Assembly (NCBI RefSeq): GCF_030586465.1
Contig: NZ_JAUQYP010000001.1
Span: forward strand, 1,659,223-1,723,222
DNA length: 64,000 nt
Reading direction: 5' to 3'
Source: Actinotalea lenta
GTDB lineage: Bacteria; Actinomycetota; Actinomycetes; Actinomycetales; Cellulomonadaceae
In this document: piece after piece, positions 18,260 through 26,627 of the stretch
How positions within the stretch are numbered: the stretch's first letter is position 1
How the letters are laid out: every line of letters starts with the position of its first letter
Made by a program: the position numbers and the translations under genes
The notes under the pieces: model-generated
Databases searched by the model: none
Seen by the model: the letters and a program-made list of their open reading frames with translations, nothing else
Told to the model about the DNA's origin: nothing

Positions 18260-20956
18260 ATGGACAGCTCGTCGACTCCCGTTCCCCCCACCGATCTCGA
18301 CGCTGCGGCCGGCGCCCTTGAGGAGCAGGCCGAGTGGATCGAGTCCGTCGACGCGATGATCGCCGCCCGCGGCGTGCAGCCCGCCGGTACCATCCTGGAC
18401 GAGGTGGTCGGTCGCGCCCGGGCCCGTGGAGTCGGTGTGACCGGGCGCACCGCGTACCGCAACACCATCCCCGACGACCTGGTCCCGCCGTACCCCGGTG
18501 ACGAGCAGGTCGAGGGCCGCATCAACGCCTACCTGCGCTGGAACGCCATGGCCATGGTGGTGCGCGCGAACAAGCACCACGACGGCATCGGCGGGCACCT
18601 GTCCACCTACGCCTCCACGCAGACGCTGTGGGAGGTCGGCTTCGAGCACTTCTTCCACGGGCGCGGTGACCAGGACCAGCGTGTGGTCCCGGGCGACCAG
18701 GTCTTCTTCCAGGGGCACGCCAGCCCCGGCATCTACGCCCGGGCGTTCCTCGAGGGCAGGCTGTCGGAGCAGGAGCTGGACCTCTTCCGGCAGGAGGTCA
18801 CGGGCCCGGTTCGCGGGCTGCCGTCCTACCCGCACCCGCGGGCGATGGGCGACTTCTGGGAGTTCCCGACCGTGAGCCTCGGCATCGGGCCTCTCAACGC
18901 CGTCCACCAGGCACGGATGAATCGGTACCTGGCCGCGCGCGGGCTGGTGGACACCGACGCCGCGCACGTGTGGTGCTTCGTGGGAGATGGTGAGACCGAC
19001 GAGCCCGAGACGTTGGCGGCCATCCGCCTGGCGGCACGTGAACGCCTGGACAACCTCACGTTCGTGGTCAGCTGCAACCTGCAGCGGCTCGACGGACCGG
19101 TCCGTGGGAACACCAGGATCGTCGACGAGCTCGAGGGCGTCTTCCGTGGCGCCGGCTGGCGAGTGGTCAAGGTGCTGTGGGGCAGTGAGTGGGAAGCGCT
19201 CTTCACCGATCCTGCGGGCCCCCGCCTGCAGGCCCGGCTGGAGGCGATGAACGACGGGGACCTGCAGCGGCTCACCGTGCTGGAGCCCGCAGAGCTGCGC
19301 GCGGAGCTGTTCGGCGACGACCCGGCCTTGGCGCGACTGGGGGCATCCCTCGACGACGGCGAGCTCCGGGCCCTGCGGCGCGGCGGCCACGACCCACGCC
19401 AGGTCCACGCCGCGTACGCCGACGCTCTGGCGCACCGTGATGGACCCACCGTCGTGCTCGCGCAGACGGTCAAGGGCTATGCCCTGGGCCCGAACTTCGA
19501 GGGCCGCAACGCGACGCACCAGATGAAGAAGATGACCGCGGCCCAGCTGAAGATCTTCCGCGACATCCTCGACCTGCCGATCACGGACTCCGAGCTCAGC
19601 GACGGACTGCCGCCCTATCTGCGACTGCCCGAGGGCTCCGAGGAGCTCCGGTACCTGCGCGAGCGACGCGCGACGCTCGGTGGGGTGCTGCCCCGCCGCC
19701 CGGTGACCGCCGCAGTTCTGCCCTCACAACCCGGCGCGCCGGTGTTCGAGGAGTTCGACGCCGGGTCCTCGGGGCGGCCCACGTCGACGACCGTGGCCTA
19801 CACCAGGCTCCTCCGCGGTCTGATGCGTGACCCGGAGATCGGCCCGCGCGTGGTCCCTGTCGTGCCGGACGAGGGCCGCAGCTTCGGGTTCGAGGTGCTC
19901 TACAGCGAGTTCGGGATCTACGCCCCCGGTGGGCAGCGCTACACGCCGGTGGATGCCGGGCTCCCGCTGTCCTATCGGGAGGCCGCGGCGGGACAGGTGC
20001 TCCAGGTCGGCATCACCGAGGCCGGCGGCCTCGGTGACTTCACCGCTGCGGCCACCGCGGGCGCGACCTGGGACACGGCCGTGATCCCCTTCTTCACCTA
20101 CTACTCGATGTTCGGGTTCCAGCGCGTCGGGGACCTGATCTGGGCGCTGGCCGACGCGCGCGGCCGGGGCTTCCTCGCCGGCGCGACCGCAGGACGGACC
20201 ACCCTGTCCGGCGAAGGCGTTCAGCACACCGACGGCTCGTCGCACCTCGCCGCACTGGCGGTGCCGTCGTGCCGGGCCTACGACCCCGGCTACGCCTACG
20301 AGACCGCCACGATCGTGCGCGACGGGATCAGGCGGATGTACGGCCAGGGTGAGGAGTGCTTCTACTACCTCACGCTCTACAACGAGAACTACGCCCAGGC
20401 CGCCAAGCCGTCCGTCTCGGGTGTGCCCGGGGTCGACGTCGACGACGCGATCGTCGCGGGCCTCTACCGGCTCGACGCCGCTCCCGAGGACCAGCCGGCG
20501 CAGGTGCGCCTGCTCGCGTCCGGGCCCTCGGTGCTCGCCGCGCGCCAGGCCAGGGATCGGCTGGCGCAGGAGCACGGGATCGCGGCCGAGGTCTGGTCGG
20601 TCACGAGTTGGAAGGCGCTGCGCGACGACGCCCTGGAGACCGAACGGTGGAACCGCGAGCACCTCTCCGGGCCCCGACGCACCAGCTACCTGCGACGGGC
20701 TCTGTCGACGTCGGTCCCCACCGTCGCTGTCACCGACTACGTCACTGCTCTGCCGGACCAGCTCGCCAGGTTCGTGCGCGCCCCGTTCACCGCGCTGGGC
20801 ACCGACGGCTACGGGTGGTCCGACACGCGCGAGGCCCTCCGTGCGCACTTCGGGACCGACGCCGACGGGATCGCTTCAGCGACGCTCGCTCTCCTCGCCG
20901 AGAACGACGCGGACGGCCGACCCCAGCCCGCACCGACGATCCCTCTCGTCGCATGA
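18260..20956 (+). CDS. aceE: Pyruvate dehydrogenase E1 component, homodimeric
   Basis: An 898-residue thiamine-diphosphate enzyme that decarboxylates pyruvate and feeds acetyl groups to the E2 subunit. The ThDP motif begins at GDGETDEPET (about residue 242) and ends in SCNLQRLDGPVRGN, characteristic of the homodimeric AceE class. Length matches the family. I chose the ATG at 18260; no strong ribosome site is visible. E2 and E3 genes are not linked here, as is usual in actinobacteria. Confidence 0.95.
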   Translation: MDSSSTPVPPTDLDAAAGALEEQAEWIESVDAMIAARGVQPAGTILDEVVGRARARGVGVTGRTAYRNTIPDDLVPPYPGDEQVEGRINAYLRWNAMAMVVRANKHHDGIGGHLSTYASTQTLWEVGFEHFFHGRGDQDQRVVPGDQVFFQGHASPGIYARAFLEGRLSEQELDLFRQEVTGPVRGLPSYPHPRAMGDFWEFPTVSLGIGPLNAVHQARMNRYLAARGLVDTDAAHVWCFVGDGETDEPETLAAIRLAARERLDNLTFVVSCNLQRLDGPVRGNTRIVDELEGVFRGAGWRVVKVLWGSEWEALFTDPAGPRLQARLEAMNDGDLQRLTVLEPAELRAELFGDDPALARLGASLDDGELRALRRGGHDPRQVHAAYADALAHRDGPTVVLAQTVKGYALGPNFEGRNATHQMKKMTAAQLKIFRDILDLPITDSELSDGLPPYLRLPEGSEELRYLRERRATLGGVLPRRPVTAAVLPSQPGAPVFEEFDAGSSGRPTSTTVAYTRLLRGLMRDPEIGPRVVPVVPDEGRSFGFEVLYSEFGIYAPGGQRYTPVDAGLPLSYREAAAGQVLQVGITEAGGLGDFTAAATAGATWDTAVIPFFTYYSMFGFQRVGDLIWALADARGRGFLAGATAGRTTLSGEGVQHTDGSSHLAALAVPSCRAYDPGYAYETATIVRDGIRRMYGQGEECFYYLTLYNENYAQAAKPSVSGVPGVDVDDAIVAGLYRLDAAPEDQPAQVRLLASGPSVLAARQARDRLAQEHGIAAEVWSVTSWKALRDDALETERWNREHLSGPRRTSYLRRALSTSVPTVAVTDYVTALPDQLARFVRAPFTALGTDGYGWSDTREALRAHFGTDADGIASATLALLAENDADGRPQPAPTIPLVA

Positions 20957-20974
20957 GGAAGCGGGCGACCACCG

Positions 20975-21056
20975 TGCGCGAGGCGGGACTCGAACCCGCA
21001 CGCCCGGGGGCACCAGGACCTAAACCTGGCGCGTCTGCCAGTTTCGCCACTCGCGC
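20975..21056 (-). tRNA. tRNA-Leu (anticodon TAG)
   Basis: Reading the minus strand, the 7-bp acceptor stem GCGCGAG/CTCGCGC closes a cloverleaf with a long variable arm as expected for leucine. The anticodon loop TTTAGGT between CCAGG and CCTGG gives anticodon TAG. The T-arm has the usual GGTTCGAGTCC. CCA is not encoded. It follows the peroxiredoxin gene on the same strand. Confidence 0.95.
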
Positions 21057-21109
21057 GTCAGGGTGAGCCTAGGGCTTCGTCCCGCCGGTGCGGACCACGC
21101 GAGCGTGTC

Positions 21110-21577
<468 letters not shown>

Positions 21578-21705
21578 GGCGGTCCTTCCTCGGGGAGGGG
21601 TTGCCAGCCTAGCCGCGGCACGGCCCCGTCGCGGGCGCAAGGCGCGGAGGCGCGGACGTCCCCCCTCGCGCGCCGCGCGGGCCGCGGAGCCGGTAGCGTC
21701 GGCCC

Positions 21706-22034
21706 GTGCCCGGAACACCGACCCCCGCCGTTCGGATGCTGCACGACCGCGTCCTGGTCCGACCGGATGCCGAGTCCGCGGAGCGGATGTCCGGTTCGGG
21801 CATCGTCATCCCGGCGACGGCGAGCGTGGGCCGTCGGTTGGTGTGGGGCACCGCCGTGTCGATCGGGCAGTACGTGCGCCAGGTCGAGGTCGGCGACCGG
21901 GTATCCTGTTCGACCCGGAGGACCGTGCCGAGGTGGAGCTCGCGGGCGTCGACTACGTGCTCCTTCGAGAGCGGGACGTCCACGGCGTCGCCGACCCGGC
22001 CGTGGGCGGGGAGCGCACCGGCCTGTACCTGTGA
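21706..22034 (+). pseudogene. GroES-like co-chaperonin, frameshifted
   Basis: The first half reads as an actinobacterial GroES-like protein (MLHDRVLVRPDAESAERMSG, then VGRRLVWGTAVSIGQYVRQV). At about 21901-21905, within GACCGGGTATCCTG, the family sequence continues in another frame as LFDPEDRAEVELAG through RERDVHGVADPAVGG to a natural end TGLYL at 22034. Restoring the frame needs one extra base or removal of two; deletion of AT would give the expected DRVLFDPED. This is either a real disruption or a sequencing error. The housekeeping GroES is presumably elsewhere. The GTG start is tentative; an ATG at 21736 is possible. Confidence 0.7.
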
Positions 22035-22176
22035 CGGGCCGTCCGGGTGAGTGCGTGCGCACGGCCCTTGTGCCGCAGTCCCCGCTCGGAGATGATCGGC
22101 GCGTCTTGCGACGTTGCGCCCGGCCCGGGTGGATGGTGCAGTAGGGGATCTCCCCGGTCCGGACAGGAGAGGTGAC

Positions 22177-22515
22177 GTGGACGCGAAGCCTGAGGAGCGC
22201 GCGCAGGCGCCCGGTGAGGACGCCCGGCGCGCTGCCGAGCGCGCGCCCGACGCCGAGCAGATCGGCACGTCGCAGGCCGCGGAGGACGAGTCCGGCGAGA
22301 CCGAGGAGAAGGTGCTCAGCGCCGAGATGATGCACCTCCTGCACGAAGGGATCCCGCTCGCGCTCCTGGCGGACCTGGCCAGCCCTGGGGGTCCGCACTC
22401 GCCGGACATCCTGGAGGACGAAGGCCTCCCCGACGTCGAGTGGTGGGGTCCGCACGACGGAGGTGTGGCGCCCTCGGAGCAGACTGAGGAGCCGTTGGCG
22501 GGCGAGGAGTCCTGA
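22177..22515 (+). CDS. Conserved hypothetical acidic protein
   Basis: A 112-residue, strongly acidic protein. The first 50 residues are Glu/Ala/Pro-rich and likely disordered; the second half has a helix (SAEMMHLLHEGIPLALLADL) and ends PDVEWWGPHDGG. AGGAGA lies seven bases before the chosen GTG. I do not recognise a family beyond its being a plausible actinobacterial hypothetical protein. It is the last host gene before tRNA-Lys. Confidence 0.55.
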   Translation: MDAKPEERAQAPGEDARRAAERAPDAEQIGTSQAAEDESGETEEKVLSAEMMHLLHEGIPLALLADLASPGGPHSPDILEDEGLPDVEWWGPHDGGVAPSEQTEEPLAGEES

Positions 22516-22614
22516 CCGCGGGCGGTGCCCGGCGGGTACGCCGCGGAGCGCTCGCAGGCCACCCGACCAGCGGTTTCGTCGCTGCGCAGACCCGGTGCTA
22601 CGCTTCATCACCGC

Positions 22615-22925
<311 letters not shown>

Positions 22926-22932
22926 GGCCTGA

Positions 22933-23019
22933 GGTTACCGCGTTCGGCGGTGAAAGTTGCCAAGTCAACCGAGTTGAACTGCGGCGTGTCTCCACCAGAG
23001 TTACCGCGTTTGGTGGTCA
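22933..23019. promoter_or_regulatory. Divergent XRE operator region
   Basis: Two similar sites lie between the divergent XRE genes. Site 1 at 22935-22951 is GTTACCGCG followed by TTCGGCGGT, whose core ACCGC-GTTCG-GCGGT is a perfect 5-bp inverted repeat. Site 2 at 23000-23015 is GTTACCGCG followed by TTTGGTGGT, with one mismatch in the palindrome. Site 1 is next to the leftward start and site 2 next to the rightward start. They are likely binding sites for one or both XRE proteins. Confidence 0.65.
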
Positions 23020-23029
23020 GATCGGCGCC

Positions 23030-23275
23030 ATGCCAGACATCGCGTCGAACGTCACCGCCACGGTGCGCCAGGTGCTGCGCGAACGGCACCTCTCCCAGGA
23101 GCAGCTAGGCGAGGTGCTCGGGCTGTCCCAGCAGGCCGTGTCCGACCGCCTCCGTGGACGCACTCGCTTCTCGTTGCGCGACCTCGATGCCCTTGCTCGG
23201 CATCTCGGTGTCCCCGTCGCTGAGCTGCTCGAGGCGCCGGCGTCGTTGGTGGCGCCGATGGGGCGTGCCTCGTGA
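23030..23275 (+). CDS. XRE-family regulator, Cro-like
   Basis: An 81-residue protein with a helix-turn-helix at about residues 20-60 (LSQEQLGEVLGLSQQAVSDR). The recognition-helix region LSQQAVSDRLRGRTRFSLRD nearly matches that of the divergent gene (MSQQAVSDRLNGRTRLNLDD), so the two probably bind the same operators. Its position heading the early rightward genes suits a Cro-type or activator role. The stop overlaps the next gene start (GTGA). Confidence 0.8.
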   Translation: MPDIASNVTATVRQVLRERHLSQEQLGEVLGLSQQAVSDRLRGRTRFSLRDLDALARHLGVPVAELLEAPASLVAPMGRAS

Positions 23276-23790
23276 GTGCCGTGGTGCGCGTGGTCGAACA
23301 GCGCCTCACGGACACGTTCAGCGTGATCCAGCTCGCCCGTGCGGCGCGAGCGCTGGACAACTACGGCATGGATGGCGTGACGCCGTTGCGTGAGGCGGTG
23401 CGGCGACAGCTGTACGCCGCGGCCGCGGCCGCGGTCGCGCTCGAGGTGGGGGCGTCAGCCGAGAACCGCGATCGGGATCTCGCGGCCGACGAGGAGCTTG
23501 ACCTCTGTCTGGCCGTGCTTCGCGATGAGCCATCCGGTCCCCGACTCGTTGTCCGCGCGGTCGCGGATGAGGCGATCGATCGTCTGCACGACCTGGCTCG
23601 AGAACTGGTCCGGGACGTCGAACGTGGTGCCGGCGTAGATGACGGTAGCCATGGGAATCCTCCTGCGGTTGGTGCCTTCGGTGCGCTCACACCGGACGGC
23701 GATACCCCGACCGTAGGGACCCCCGCCGACACGTCGCCTCGTCCTGCGGTGGGCGGCGTGTCGGCGGTGCGGGATGAGGACGCGTCATGA
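23272..23790 (+). CDS. Early prophage protein, unknown; partly antisense to 23455-23652
   Basis: A 172-residue reading frame joined to the XRE gene by a GTGA overlap and to the next frame by an ATGA overlap. Codons 1-60 (RLTDTFSVIQLARAARALDN and following) have the high third-position GC of real genes. The middle is antisense to a small leftward gene and has mixed third-position use, so its translation is uncertain. The C-terminus (TPTVGTPADTSP) resembles that of the next frame (VPTVGAPADTAP). No family recognised. Confidence 0.4.
   Translation: MSAVVRVVEQRLTDTFSVIQLARAARALDNYGMDGVTPLREAVRRQLYAAAAAAVALEVGASAENRDRDLAADEELDLCLAVLRDEPSGPRLVVRAVADEAIDRLHDLARELVRDVERGAGVDDGSHGNPPAVGAFGALTPDGDTPTVGTPADTSPRPAVGGVSAVRDEDAS
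23455..23652 (-). CDS. Small antisense-encoded prophage protein
   Basis: A 65-residue protein starting MATVIYAGTTFDVPDQF and ending VKLLVGREIPIAVLG. A near-perfect AGGAGG lies seven bases before its ATG, nearly every third codon position is G or C, and the composition is natural (not Arg/Pro-rich), so I judge it real. It lies wholly inside the rightward frame at 23272-23790. The beta-rich pattern gives no family. Confidence 0.65.
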   Translation of the reverse strand: MATVIYAGTTFDVPDQFSSQVVQTIDRLIRDRADNESGTGWLIAKHGQTEVKLLVGREIPIAVLG

Positions 23791-24395
23791 ACGGCGTCGC
23801 CACCGCGGAGGTCGCGGCGGGTGCGGTGACCTTGGGGGCTATCGAATCCGGCGCGGTGACCTTGGGGGCTATCGAATCCGGCGCGGTGACCTTGGGGGCT
23901 ATCGAATCCGGCGCGGTGACCTTGGGGGCTATCGAATCCGGCGCGGTGGATTTGGGCGCTCGTCCGGATCGGCAAGGTGGACCAGCGCCCACCAGGGCAG
24001 TAGGTGGGGGCGCACGTAGACCGTCGTCTCCTCGAGCCGGTCGCCGGGTACGACGCGGACTTCGATCGGTGCGGCGGTCTCGACTCCTGCAGAGAGGCGT
24101 GCTCGGACGTCTTCGGGGTCCTCGGTTGCTGCCAGCCGCCAGTTCGGTTCGCTCGCCCCGAGCAGCAGGTGGTGGGCCATCGTCGTCTCCTTCGGTTCGG
24201 ACGGCCCGGCTGGATACCGGCGCCGTCGACGGTGCGCCGGGCGCTGGAACGCCTGGCGCAGTGGTCCCGACCGTAGGAGCACCCGCCGACACTGCCCCGG
24301 GCACGTCTTCCCCGGGCGCTGGTGAGGTGGATGCCCCGGCCGGCGACGGGTCGTCGCCGGCCGGCGGCCTTGGGTGCTCCGGTGTGCGCTCATGA
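23787..24395 (+). CDS. Early prophage reading frame with decapeptide repeats; partly antisense
   Basis: A 202-residue frame linked by ATGA overlaps to genes on both sides. It starts NGVATAEVAAGAVTLGAIES and holds four perfect 10-residue repeats, echoing the 10-residue period of the spike protein at 32926-34245. The middle (about residues 70-130) is Arg-rich and antisense to the leftward gene 23929-24180, and looks like shadow sequence. The end is a Gly/Ala/Pro linker. The overlaps at both ends argue that it is translated; the composition of the middle argues against. Confidence 0.35.
   Translation: MNGVATAEVAAGAVTLGAIESGAVTLGAIESGAVTLGAIESGAVTLGAIESGAVDLGARPDRQGGPAPTRAVGGGARRPSSPRAGRRVRRGLRSVRRSRLLQRGVLGRLRGPRLLPAASSVRSPRAAGGGPSSSPSVRTARLDTGAVDGAPGAGTPGAVVPTVGAPADTAPGTSSPGAGEVDAPAGDGSSPAGGLGCSGVRS
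23821..23940. repeat. Four tandem 30-bp repeats
   Basis: The 30-base unit (starting GCGCGGTGACCTTGGGGGCT, then ATCGAATCCG) occurs four times head to tail, identical except that the first copy starts GT. A degenerate fifth copy follows at 23941-23970. In the rightward frame it encodes four copies of GAVTLGAIES; on the minus strand it supplies the stop codon of the 23929-24180 gene. It could be a replication iteron array or a coding repeat. There are no spacers, so it is not CRISPR. Confidence 0.95.
23929..24180 (-). CDS. Small antisense-encoded prophage protein
   Basis: An 83-residue protein (AHHLLLGASEPNWRLAATED ... VYVRPHLLPWWALVHLADPD). GAAGGAG lies seven to eight bases before the ATG, and third codon positions are mostly G or C. 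Its stop TAG falls inside the fourth 30-bp repeat. About 85 bases upstream of its start, at 24265-24292, is a motif also found upstream of the other leftward gene (23709-23737). No family recognised. Confidence 0.65.
   Translation of the reverse strand: MAHHLLLGASEPNWRLAATEDPEDVRARLSAGVETAAPIEVRVVPGDRLEETTVYVRPHLLPWWALVHLADPDERPNPPRRIR
24336..24364. other. Perfect 13-bp hairpin
   Basis: CCGGCCGGCGACG at 24336-24348 and CGTCGCCGGCCGG at 24352-24364 form a perfect 13-bp stem with a 3-base loop. It ends 28 bases before the start of the zinc-finger gene at 24392. There is no T-run on either strand, so it may be an operator or an attenuating structure rather than a terminator. Confidence 0.6.
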
Positions 24396-24694
24396 GCGGG
24401 CCTGTGATCCCGGCCGGGGCGGATCGGTCTGAGCGGACCAGCTGCTGGGCGACGCACTACTGCGACGGGTGTGACGGGGTGATCCCGCCCGGACAGGAGC
24501 ACTACGACCACGCCCGCGTCCACCCCTGCGAGCGGTGCGAACGCGCCGTCGAGACAGGTCAGAAGCCGCCCTACCACGGGCACGTGGTCACGATCTTGCA
24601 CGAGTGCCTGGCGTGCGCGGTGCGCAACGGCCGGCCCGAGGTAGCCGACTCGGAGACCGCTGAGCAGCCGCTAGACCTGGGCGGCATCGCGTGA
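24392..24694 (+). CDS. Small zinc-finger prophage protein
   Basis: A 100-residue protein with several Cys/His pairs: YCDGCDG at about residues 24-30, HPCERCE at about 46-52 and HECLAC at about 71-76, enough for one or two zinc sites. The ATG at 24392 overlaps the previous stop, and the gene overlaps the next by four bases. Likely a nucleic-acid-binding accessory protein; function unknown. Confidence 0.7.
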   Translation: MSGPVIPAGADRSERTSCWATHYCDGCDGVIPPGQEHYDHARVHPCERCERAVETGQKPPYHGHVVTILHECLACAVRNGRPEVADSETAEQPLDLGGIA

Positions 24695-24909
24695 TCCGGC
24701 GCAGCGTCAGGCGTTCCGCCGAGCCGTGGGTGGTGCCGGGAAAGGGCGGGATCAGCTACACCCTGTCGGCTCAGCGTCCGGTCGCTTCGATCGACCGGCA
24801 CCTGGGCAGTCTCGCGCTCGCGTGGCGGCGTACCGGGGTGTGGAACAGCGACATCGACGCACTGCTGGACGCGCGGCTGTTCCTGACGGCGCGGGGAGTG
24901 GGCCTGTGA
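24691..24909 (+). CDS. Prophage hypothetical protein
   Basis: A 72-residue basic protein (IRRSVRRSAEPWVVPGKGG ... LDARLFLTARGVGL). GTGA overlaps at both ends place it firmly in the early operon. No motif recognised. Confidence 0.6.
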   Translation: MIRRSVRRSAEPWVVPGKGGISYTLSAQRPVASIDRHLGSLALAWRRTGVWNSDIDALLDARLFLTARGVGL

Positions 24910-25004
24910 TCCGCTCTCTGATCCGATTCGCCTTCTACAGCGTGTGCGCGTTGGTGCTGCCGGCCGCGGTCGCGCTGGCGGCGGCCTGGGCGGGCCCGTC
25001 ATGA
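24906..25004 (+). CDS. Tiny single-helix membrane protein
   Basis: A 32-residue peptide, MIRSLIRFAFYSVCALVLPA and on to AWAGPS, with one membrane helix spanning most of it. It overlaps the stop before it (GTGA) and the start after it (ATGA), which is the main evidence that it is translated. Role unknown; membrane modification during infection is possible. Confidence 0.55.
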   Translation: MIRSLIRFAFYSVCALVLPAAVALAAAWAGPS

Positions 25005-25177
25005 GCGGCGCCCTGGTCGGCTTCGGCCTGGCCGTGCTGCTCGCCGGCGCCGTGAGCTCCGCGTGCGACTGGCCCACGGCGGACCGTGGTGAGCGGGCCG
25101 CCATTGTCGTTGCCGTCGCCGCGGTGCTCCTCGCGGCCGCGGCCGCGGTTGCCTTCCTCGCGGATCGGGTGGGGTGA
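25001..25177 (+). CDS. Small two-helix membrane protein
   Basis: A 58-residue protein with hydrophobic segments at about residues 3-20 and 33-54 separated by a charged turn (DWPTADRGERA). It is coupled to both neighbours by 4-base overlaps. A holin-like or membrane-remodelling role is possible; no family recognised. Confidence 0.6.
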   Translation: MSGALVGFGLAVLLAGAVSSACDWPTADRGERAAIVVAVAAVLLAAAAAVAFLADRVG

Positions 25178-26355
25178 GGCCGGCCCCCAGTGCCAGCGTT
25201 CTAGAAGACCTGCAACCCGCCCTCGGGCGGGACTTTGGCATGCCCGGGGGCTTCCGGGTGCGGGTCTCTCGCCGGCACGAGGCCCGCCAGTCGGTCGTGG
25301 CGCGGGCGATCCCGGAGGGCTCGTCCCGGGCCCCGTCGCAGCGGGCGTTCCTCGAGGCGGTCGCGGCGTGCGGGGCGCTGGACGAGTTGCGCGCGGACGG
25401 GCGGGCCACGGTGCTCGAGGTGGCCCGCCACCTGGCCTGGTGGGCCGACTGGGACACGATCACGTCCCGACCTACCTGGGCGGTGCTGTGCGAGCGCACC
25501 GGGCGCTCACGGGCGACGGTGGCGCGTGCTCTGGCGCGGCTGCGCGCGGTGGGCTTGGTGGGTGTGGTGGCCACCGGCCGGTCGGCCGCCTACCAGCCCG
25601 CCGCGCGGGACGCGGGCGTGGCCGAGGCTGCGGTGTACGTGCTGTGCGTGCCTAGCCCGCTGGCGGCTGTGGACGAAGATGAGACCCCCACGGGTCTACC
25701 CGCTGTGAGTGGAACTCACCCCCCGCGCGCGCGAGAGAGCGAACCACCATCGGAGCCGCTGCGCGGCCGTCTGTCGGCGCCTGCGGCGCGTGGCGCGGGG
25801 CTCGAGCGCGTGGACGGCCCGGTCGGGCGGCCGGCAGGTGGCGACCGGCCGGGTCTCAGACGCAAGGACGACAGGATGGCGGCCGCCTTGGCCCTGTCAA
25901 GGGCCGTTCGCGCTCGGACCCCGGCGTTGCGGGGCATCTCCGAGCGGTACGTGGCCTGGGTGGTGCGTGACTTCGCCGACGCCGGCTGGTCGGCCGGCGA
26001 GCTGCTCGCAGCGATCGATCGGCGACCCGACGGCCGGCCCTGGCCCTACGACGGGGCCACGGGCATCGACCCGCACAACCTCGCCGCGTGGCTGACCTGG
26101 CGCCTGTCGGCGTGGCGTGACAAGACCGGCGCGCCGATGGCCTCCCCGGGCCAGGTCGCCGCGGCCGAGGCCCGCGAACGCCTCGCCGCGCAGCTGGCCG
26201 AGCGGGCCAGGCGCGACGCCGCGGCCGCCGAGCGGAACGCGGCCGGCGCGGTCCGTGACGCTCTCGGTCCCGGGCACCTCGAGGCGCGCCGGGTGCTGGA
26301 CGAGCTCGCCCGGGCCCGCTCCCGCCGGCCCCGCGGCACCTGGCGGGCCCCGTGA
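25174..26355 (+). CDS. Winged-helix protein, candidate replication initiator
   Basis: A 393-residue protein, the largest early gene. A winged helix is seen at about residues 90-145 (TWAVLCERTGRSRATVARAL, then a GLVGVVATGRSAAYQPA wing). The C-terminal third has a second helical block (ISERYVAWVVRDFADAGWSA ... PHNLAAWLTWRLSAW) and a long charged helix rich in Ala, Arg and Glu. This layout resembles replication or partition proteins of actinobacterial plasmids and integrative elements. With no polymerase in the prophage, I infer it recruits host replication; that is not proven by any catalytic motif. Confidence 0.6.
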   Translation: MRPAPSASVLEDLQPALGRDFGMPGGFRVRVSRRHEARQSVVARAIPEGSSRAPSQRAFLEAVAACGALDELRADGRATVLEVARHLAWWADWDTITSRPTWAVLCERTGRSRATVARALARLRAVGLVGVVATGRSAAYQPAARDAGVAEAAVYVLCVPSPLAAVDEDETPTGLPAVSGTHPPRARESEPPSEPLRGRLSAPAARGAGLERVDGPVGRPAGGDRPGLRRKDDRMAAALALSRAVRARTPALRGISERYVAWVVRDFADAGWSAGELLAAIDRRPDGRPWPYDGATGIDPHNLAAWLTWRLSAWRDKTGAPMASPGQVAAAEARERLAAQLAERARRDAAAAERNAAGAVRDALGPGHLEARRVLDELARARSRRPRGTWRAP

Positions 26356-26627
26356 AGCTGCCCGTGCACCAGATGAGCACCCCGGCGCTGGCCCAACGCC
26401 GTGCCGAGCTGATGCGCGCCCGGTACCGGATCGACGTCGAGCTGCGCCGGGTGACCGGCGTCCTGCTTGAGCGGGACCGGGCCAACCGGCCCAAGCCGAT
26501 CACCCACGGGGCAGCCGGCTACCGGCGCGGGTGCCGCTGCCCGGTGTGCACCGCCGGCAAGACGAACGAGAAGCGCCGCGAGCGGGCCGCCCGGTCCGCC
26601 GACACCAACCCCGGGAGGGAACGATGA
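26352..26627 (+). CDS. Small zinc-binding prophage protein
   Basis: A 91-residue protein with an N-terminal coiled helix (LAQRRAELMRARYRIDVELR) and a C-terminal motif HGAAGYRRGCRCPVCTAGK, which resembles the His/Cys zinc motif common in small actinophage proteins. It overlaps the previous gene (GTGA). Probably nucleic-acid binding. Confidence 0.65.
   Translation: MKLPVHQMSTPALAQRRAELMRARYRIDVELRRVTGVLLERDRANRPKPITHGAAGYRRGCRCPVCTAGKTNEKRRERAARSADTNPGRER

Noticed and set aside
23821..23940. CRISPR array
   Set aside because: The 30-bp units are directly adjacent without spacers and no cas gene is present.
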